35,908 nucleotides of DNA, taken from an uncultured Lachnospiraceae bacterium. GTDB taxonomy: Bacteria > Bacillota > Clostridia > Lachnospirales > Lachnospiraceae. The position numbers and the translations under genes were made by a program. The stretch lies in NCBI GenBank assembly GCA_910585825.1, contig CAJUEY010000029.1, positions 1 through 35,908 on the forward strand, in the 5' to 3' direction. Numbering within the stretch: the first letter of the stretch is position 1; each line of letters starts with the position of its first letter. Positions 31,781 through 35,908 of this stretch are shown here, one piece after another. Below the pieces are notes generated by a model, which was given only the letters and a program-made list of their open reading frames with translations, was not told the origin of the DNA and ran no database searches.

Positions 31781-33210
31781 AACGAAAAAAGAAATGGCTG
31801 CTGTTTGTGCCGGCGGTCTTTTGGATTGCTTTTTTTCTTTTTGCATCTGTTCCGGTACGGGCAGAGGGATTGGTGAGAATTGATGCCAACAAAAAATACA
31901 AAGGAATGAACGCTTCTTTTGCCAAAGGATATGTGCCCGCGATAAAGAAGAATACGATGCAGCTTGTCATACCATTTCTGGCAGATGCAGCAGTGGAACA
32001 GGAACGTTTATTGATTGGCGTGGCCTTTGAACAGGTAGAAAACAGTCCTTTTTATTTTAAAAATTATCAGAAACAGGTAACTCCTTCCAAAAACGGCGTC
32101 TATCTTTATAAGTGCAAAATCAGGCTGCGGAGGGATCGGGTAAACGGACAATATCCGCTGCATTTGTTTGTGCTGGCAAAAACGGCAGAAGGAACAATAC
32201 GGGAGGAATTTACCATTTATGTGGATATTTCAGATGGAAAAGCAGCATTTCCTTCCGATGAGGAGCTGATGGAAGAAACGTCTTCCGATTTACAGCAGGA
32301 GGCGCAGTCTTTGTCTTCTGATACAAAAGAAGAAATCATCAGGCAGCCAAAAATAATGATTGCCCAAAACGATCTGCAGGGAAAGGATGTTTCTGCAGGG
32401 AGCAGTGTTTTCTGGACGCTGACTGCCAGAAACTGCAGCAGCAGTCAGGCAATGGAAAATATGAAGGTAACGATGCTCTCTGAAAATAAGGATATTTCTT
32501 TCGAGAAAAATTCCTGGTATTTTGAGCGGATAGAGGCGGGAAAAGAAATTGCCCTTTCCCAGAATATTATAGTAGGAAAAAAGGCTCTGGCGGAATCTGT
32601 GCCGATTCAGATGCAGTTTGAGTATGAAGGTAAAACAGGAACGGCGTATACTGCATCGGAAACGGTATATTTGTCAGTCAGCCAGACGCAGCAGGCAAAG
32701 CTTGTCAATTTTGCGATGCCGGAAAGCTTTTATGAATCCGATGCCGATTCCGTGGCATTTCAGGTTCAGAATACCGGACTTGCAGTGATTTACAATGCGA
32801 GAGTCCGTCTGGAGGGGAAGGGATTATTTGCTTCTGAGGTTTTTCTGGGAAATATAGAGGCGGGGCAGTCTTTGGACGGGGAAATGCAGATTTATGCCGG
32901 AACGCTTAATATGAATGAACAAGGTGAAATCACAGATGTGGACGCAGAAAAGTACGGAGATGTCTTGGGACGTGTGGTTTTTTCCTATGAAAGCGAACAG
33001 GGAGAAGTCATTGAACAGGAACAGACTTTTTCCACGGCAATTAAAAAGCCGGAGATTGTGGAGCTGAAAATCGAAGAGGAAGAGGATCAGGAGACAAATC
33101 AATGGTGGATCACGGTTATTGTCATGACGTTTCTTGTGCTGCTGTTTATCATTTGCTGGCTGTATCTGCGGATGAGGCATTATCGTTGCTGCGCACAGAG
33201 CAGACAGTAG
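31777..33210 (+). CDS. Single-pass envelope protein with large extracytoplasmic region
   Basis: A 477-residue protein with a Sec signal peptide (1-29, ending VPVRAEG), about 410 extracytoplasmic residues rich in beta-strand pattern, and a C-terminal membrane helix (about 443-465, WWITVIVMTFLVLLFIICWLYL) with a short basic tail. The middle (MENMKVTMLSENKDISFE..., VAFQVQNTGLAVIYNARVRLEG) resembles CARDB/Ig-like adhesion or S-layer-like domains. I do not recognise the family precisely. It overlaps the ATPase gene by four bases, so it is an operon member and may be the outer adaptor of the exporter. Confidence 0.6.
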   Translation: MKRKKKWLLFVPAVFWIAFFLFASVPVRAEGLVRIDANKKYKGMNASFAKGYVPAIKKNTMQLVIPFLADAAVEQERLLIGVAFEQVENSPFYFKNYQKQVTPSKNGVYLYKCKIRLRRDRVNGQYPLHLFVLAKTAEGTIREEFTIYVDISDGKAAFPSDEELMEETSSDLQQEAQSLSSDTKEEIIRQPKIMIAQNDLQGKDVSAGSSVFWTLTARNCSSSQAMENMKVTMLSENKDISFEKNSWYFERIEAGKEIALSQNIIVGKKALAESVPIQMQFEYEGKTGTAYTASETVYLSVSQTQQAKLVNFAMPESFYESDADSVAFQVQNTGLAVIYNARVRLEGKGLFASEVFLGNIEAGQSLDGEMQIYAGTLNMNEQGEITDVDAEKYGDVLGRVVFSYESEQGEVIEQEQTFSTAIKKPEIVELKIEEEEDQETNQWWITVIVMTFLVLLFIICWLYLRMRHYRCCAQSRQ

Positions 33211-33240
33211 CACATCATCAGAGAACGGGATGGGAATTCT

Positions 33241-33945
33241 ATGAAAAAAAGAAATATTTATAAAGATATTGTATGGTTTGCAGTTTTTTGTATTTTCATA
33301 ACAAAAGGAATCGGCTGGGGAAAAGAGTATGTAAAGGAGCAGAAAAACTATAGCTTTCATATCCAGACAGAGCAGGATTTAACAGCAGATATCATAGAGG
33401 AATTTCGCAAGCTGTCCGGCATCTTAAGCTTTGCATCTGTTGATACGGTGCCGGTGACCATACGGCTTGGCAGTTATACACTGGATACAGAAATAGCCGG
33501 TCTTGATTTGAAGGAATATTCTTTGAAATGGAAGCAGATTTCCGGTATGTCGGAAACTGATATAAAAAAAGCGAAAATAACACAGACTACAATTGCTGTG
33601 GGAAATATGCCGGTGCTTTTTTTCGGAGCAGAGACGTTTTCATCTTTTGCCGATGCAGGCGGCTATCCTCCGTCCAAAAGCCAGGTAGAGAAATGGCTGA
33701 AACAGTATGACACACTGGATTTGACGGTGACAGATGCAGACGGACAGGAGAGAAAGGCAAAAATCTGCGGTATTTTATCTCAGCCGGAAGATAAAGTATG
33801 TATGGATCAAATTCAGCTGAAAGAAGTATTCGGGAGTTGTTTACATACGGCAGGCGGATTTATGGAGATACATGGGCATAAAAATATGGAAAAAGCCCGC
33901 GGACTTTTAGAGAACGCGGGCTTTGTGGTGCAGGATGCATTTTAG
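33241..33945 (+). CDS. Membrane-anchored extracytoplasmic protein, MacB periplasmic-core-like
   Basis: A 234-residue protein with one N-terminal membrane segment (about 9-28) and an extracytoplasmic domain. The pattern LTADIIEEFRKLSGILSFASVDTVPVTI...TEIAGLDLKEYSLKWKQISG, followed by VLFFGAETFSSF and later LTVTDADGQERKAKICGIL, recalls the periplasmic core of MacB/FtsX-type exporters. Here it would lack the permease helices. This resemblance is inference. It is the last gene of the block. Its 3' end contains a perfect 10-bp hairpin that also serves as the asnA terminator on the other strand. Confidence 0.55.
   Translation: MKKRNIYKDIVWFAVFCIFITKGIGWGKEYVKEQKNYSFHIQTEQDLTADIIEEFRKLSGILSFASVDTVPVTIRLGSYTLDTEIAGLDLKEYSLKWKQISGMSETDIKKAKITQTTIAVGNMPVLFFGAETFSSFADAGGYPPSKSQVEKWLKQYDTLDLTVTDADGQERKAKICGILSQPEDKVCMDQIQLKEVFGSCLHTAGGFMEIHGHKNMEKARGLLENAGFVVQDAF
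33885..33924 (-). terminator. asnA terminator embedded in the neighbouring coding sequence
   Basis: AAAGCCCGCG (33892-33901) and CGCGGGCTTT (33915-33924) form a perfect 10-bp stem. On the minus strand it is followed by TTTTTCC, making a proper intrinsic terminator for asnA inside the last codons of the convergent gene. Confidence 0.75.
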
Positions 33946-33946
33946 C

Positions 33947-34957
33947 TTACAGCAATGATATTCCGTTTTCTGCACATGCGTCTGCGTCTTCTTTCGGCCA
34001 GAGAGAAGACTGAACTTCTCCGATATGGGCTTTTCTTAAGAAGAACATACAAATCCGTGACTGTCCGATGCCGCCGCCGATGGTAAAAGGAAGGGCGCCG
34101 TCAATCACTGCTTTCTGGAACGGCAGGGCTGCTCGTTCCGGGCAGCCGGCTTTCTCAAGCTGGGAAAGCAGTGCGTCTTTGTCTACACGGATTCCCATGG
34201 AAGATAATTCCAGGGCAATGTCAAGAACCGGATAATATACAACAATGTCGGCATTTAATGCCCAGTCGTCATAGTCCGGCGCACGTCCGTCATGAGGTTC
34301 GCCGTTTTCCAGTGCATCGCCGATCTGCATAATGCATACGGCGCCTTTTTCTTTTGAAATCAGATATTCCCGTTCTTTTGGAGAAGATTCCGGGAACATT
34401 TTTTCCAGTTCTCTGGTGGTAATGAAGAAAATATCATGAGGAAGAATCTCTTCGATATAGTCATACTGAATCGACATATATTTCTCTGTTTTGCGGAGGC
34501 ACTTATAAACCGTGCGTACGGTATCCTGCAGAAAATCCAGCGTCCTGTCTTCTTTTTGGATGATTTTCTCCCAGTCCCACTGGTCTACAAAAACGGAATG
34601 GATATTGTCGGTTTCTTCGTCCCGGCGAATTGCATTCATATCTGTATAAAGACCTTCTCCAACAGAAAAGCCGTATTTCTGCAGCGCATAGCGTTTCCAT
34701 TTGGCAAGGGAATGGACGACTTCGGCTTCTTTGTCATTCTGTTCTTTGATGCCGAAGGAAACCGGACGCTCTACGCCGTTTAAATTGTCGTTTAATCCGG
34801 TGTCCGGATCTACAAAAAGAGGCGCGGATACCCGGGACAGATTCAAACGGGCAGACAAGAGGTTCTGAAAGAAATCTTTTACGGTTTTAATGGCAATCTG
34901 TGTATCATGCAGATTCAGTGCAGGTTCATAATCGGTTGGAATGATAAATTGTTTCAT
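33947..34957 (-). CDS. asnA: Aspartate-ammonia ligase
   Basis: A 336-residue AsnA, which makes asparagine from aspartate, ammonia and ATP. It belongs to the class II aminoacyl-tRNA synthetase-like fold. Family segments include LNLSRVSAPLFVDPDTGLNDNLNG (near 38-61), VERPVSFGIK, VHSLAKWKR, EGLYTDMNAIRRDE (near 101-114), VDQWDWE, and the C-terminal PFTIGGGIGQSRICMFFLRKAHIGEVQ. The length is the usual 330-340. AAGGAG lies eight bases before the ATG. It is monocistronic, with its own promoter and terminator. Confidence 0.97.
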   Translation of the reverse strand: MKQFIIPTDYEPALNLHDTQIAIKTVKDFFQNLLSARLNLSRVSAPLFVDPDTGLNDNLNGVERPVSFGIKEQNDKEAEVVHSLAKWKRYALQKYGFSVGEGLYTDMNAIRRDEETDNIHSVFVDQWDWEKIIQKEDRTLDFLQDTVRTVYKCLRKTEKYMSIQYDYIEEILPHDIFFITTRELEKMFPESSPKEREYLISKEKGAVCIMQIGDALENGEPHDGRAPDYDDWALNADIVVYYPVLDIALELSSMGIRVDKDALLSQLEKAGCPERAALPFQKAVIDGALPFTIGGGIGQSRICMFFLRKAHIGEVQSSLWPKEDADACAENGISLL

Positions 34958-34991
34958 AATAACAGCTCCTTATGTATGGTTTCTATCGTTT

Positions 34992-35020
34992 ATTTTGCAT
35001 TTTTTCCGTTAAGAAGTCAA
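34992..35020 (-). promoter_or_regulatory. Possible asnA promoter
   Basis: On the minus strand TTGACT (35015-35020), 17 bases, CAAAAT (34992-34997). The leader is only about 30 bases long, too short for a T-box. Confidence 0.45.
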
Positions 35021-35070
35021 GGACAATCTTTTCTGTGATTCTTAAGAATTTGTAAAATCCTGACAGTTTA

Positions 35071-35101
35071 TCGACAAAAATAAGCGTAGATGTGTTATAA
35101 T
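35071..35101 (+). promoter_or_regulatory. Promoter of the alarmone synthetase gene
   Basis: TCGACA (35071-35076), 19 bases, extended -10 TGTTATAAT with perfect TATAAT at 35096-35101. The -35 spacing is long, so the extended -10 is probably decisive. Confidence 0.5.
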
Positions 35102-35161
35102 TATATATGTCGGTCTGGAACTGCAGGGCGTCATGAAATAACAGTGTTGGAGGTTTTATAT

Positions 35162-35818
35162 ATGAATCATCATACACAAACTATTACCATTGGAGAAGAT
35201 GTGGACAGTTGGAAAACGATGATCCTTATTTACAACAGTGCATTGAAAGAAGTGGGGACGAAACTGGAAATTCTAAATGATGAATTCCAGCATGTACATC
35301 AATACAATCCGATTGAATATATCAAGTCCAGAATTAAGTCGCCGGAGAGCATTGTAAAGAAATTAAAGCGAAACGGACATGAGAGTACGATTTCCAATAT
35401 GACGCAGTATATCAATGATATTGCAGGAATTCGTATCGTATGTTCTTTTCTGCCGGATATTTACCGTCTGGCAGAAATGATAGGGAGGCAGAATGATTTG
35501 ACGGTAGTCTCCATCAAGGACTATATTAAGCATCCGAAGAAAAGCGGCTACAAGAGTTATCATATGTTAGTGACCATTCCGATTTTTTTATCCGACCGTG
35601 TTGTAGACGCAAAAGTAGAAATACAGATCCGCACGATCGCAATGGATTTTTGGGCAAGTCTGGAGCATAAAATTTATTATAAATTTGAGGGAAATGCGCC
35701 GGGATATATCAGTAGAGATTTGCGGGAGTGTTCCGGACTGGTATCTATGCTGGATGAGAAGATGATGAGTTTAAATGAGGCAATTTTAAAAGCCAAAGAA
35801 GAGCAGACAGAGAAATAG
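35162..35818 (+). CDS. relQ: Small alarmone synthetase, RelQ type
   Basis: A 218-residue stand-alone (p)ppGpp synthetase. The RelA/SpoT synthetase domain shows IEYIKSRIKSPESIVKKLKR (near 40-60), NDIAGIRIVCSF (near 78-89), KHPKKSGYKSYHMLV (near 115-129), and VEIQIRTIAMDFWASLEHKIYYK (near 142-164). No hydrolase, TGS or ACT domain is present. RelQ-type proteins are tetramers that make ppGpp or pppGpp in response to stress. The open frame begins 24 codons earlier, but GGAGG nine bases before the ATG at 35162 supports this start. Confidence 0.95.
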   Translation: MNHHTQTITIGEDVDSWKTMILIYNSALKEVGTKLEILNDEFQHVHQYNPIEYIKSRIKSPESIVKKLKRNGHESTISNMTQYINDIAGIRIVCSFLPDIYRLAEMIGRQNDLTVVSIKDYIKHPKKSGYKSYHMLVTIPIFLSDRVVDAKVEIQIRTIAMDFWASLEHKIYYKFEGNAPGYISRDLRECSGLVSMLDEKMMSLNEAILKAKEEQTEK

Positions 35819-35847
35819 CAGTGATATTTTTGAAAAGCATATACTAT

Positions 35848-35899
35848 AATAGAAAAAGGGGCTGTCGCACTAAGTAATTAGTGCGAAGCTCCTTTTCTA
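35848..35899 (+). terminator. Terminator of the alarmone synthetase gene
   Basis: AAAAAGGGGCT-GTC-GCACTAA (35853-35872) pairs with TTAGTGC-GA-AGCTCCTTTT (35878-35896), ending in TTTTCT. Confidence 0.85.
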
Positions 35900-35908
35900 T
35901 GCAAAAAA

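Noticed and set aside
34958..34992. T-box leader before asnA
   Set aside because: The predicted leader is about 30 bases, far too short for a T-box, and no T-box sequence or terminator precedes the gene.
35848..35899. Insertion-sequence end, because GGGGCTGTCGCACTAA resembles some terminal repeats
   Set aside because: It is a complete self-pairing hairpin with a T-tract directly after a gene, which an intrinsic terminator explains. No transposase is visible.
1..35908. CRISPR array, prophage or complete insertion sequence
   Set aside because: I saw no regularly spaced repeats, phage structural genes or transposase genes in the window.

Overview
The window looks like chromosomal DNA from an anaerobic, spore-forming Clostridia member, most likely Lachnospiraceae. 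This rests on gene content and not on a marker gene: an alpha/beta-type small acid-soluble spore protein behind a sigma-G-like promoter, the SCIFF peptide with its radical SAM maturase next to a fused SecDF, KtrAB potassium uptake, AsnA, a RelQ-like alarmone synthetase, DUF1653 and DUF5721 proteins, and a very large surface protein with FIVAR and BspA-type leucine-rich repeats. GC content is moderate to low, and most starts carry AGGAGG-like ribosome binding sites.

Layout. Positions 1-2600: a gene end, a bacteriohemerythrin with a perfect palindrome over its -35, then a poorly coding stretch with an internally deleted PIN-type toxin gene and a ribbon-helix-helix mobilization-like gene, ending at tRNA-Leu(UAG). 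This stretch reads like the worn remains of an integrated element. Positions 2640-5314 (minus strand): ktrB, ktrA and a Nudix hydrolase. Positions 5500-8920: housekeeping genes (DUF1653, CYTH, DJ-1/PfpI, SASP, TrmH-type RNA methyltransferase, a small unknown). Positions 9030-14263: a 1640-residue secreted surface protein preceded by a 5'-end hairpin and a 31-codon leader ORF. Positions 14258-17872: alpha/beta hydrolase, small membrane protein, CspA-type protein, DUF5721 protein and a transglutaminase-like lipoprotein. Positions 17901-21893: scfA (too short for ordinary ORF calling), scfB and secDF. Then a MATE transporter and a minus-strand sporulation-type cell-wall protein (SpoIID-like region, two peptidoglycan-binding domains, two LysM).

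Positions 25227-33945 form the most interesting block: an OmpR-type response regulator and sensor kinase, followed by two related lipoproteins (the second an internally deleted copy of the first), two ABC-2-like permeases, an ATPase, a single-pass protein with a large extracytoplasmic region, and a protein with one N-terminal membrane segment. The same direct repeat, TTTACA-N5-TTTACA, lies upstream of both the regulator and the first lipoprotein. That suggests one autoregulated envelope-sensing and export system. No function can be assigned from sequence alone.

The window ends with asnA (minus strand) and a RelQ-type (p)ppGpp synthetase gene with its terminator. In two places an intrinsic terminator for one gene lies inside the coding end of the convergent neighbour.
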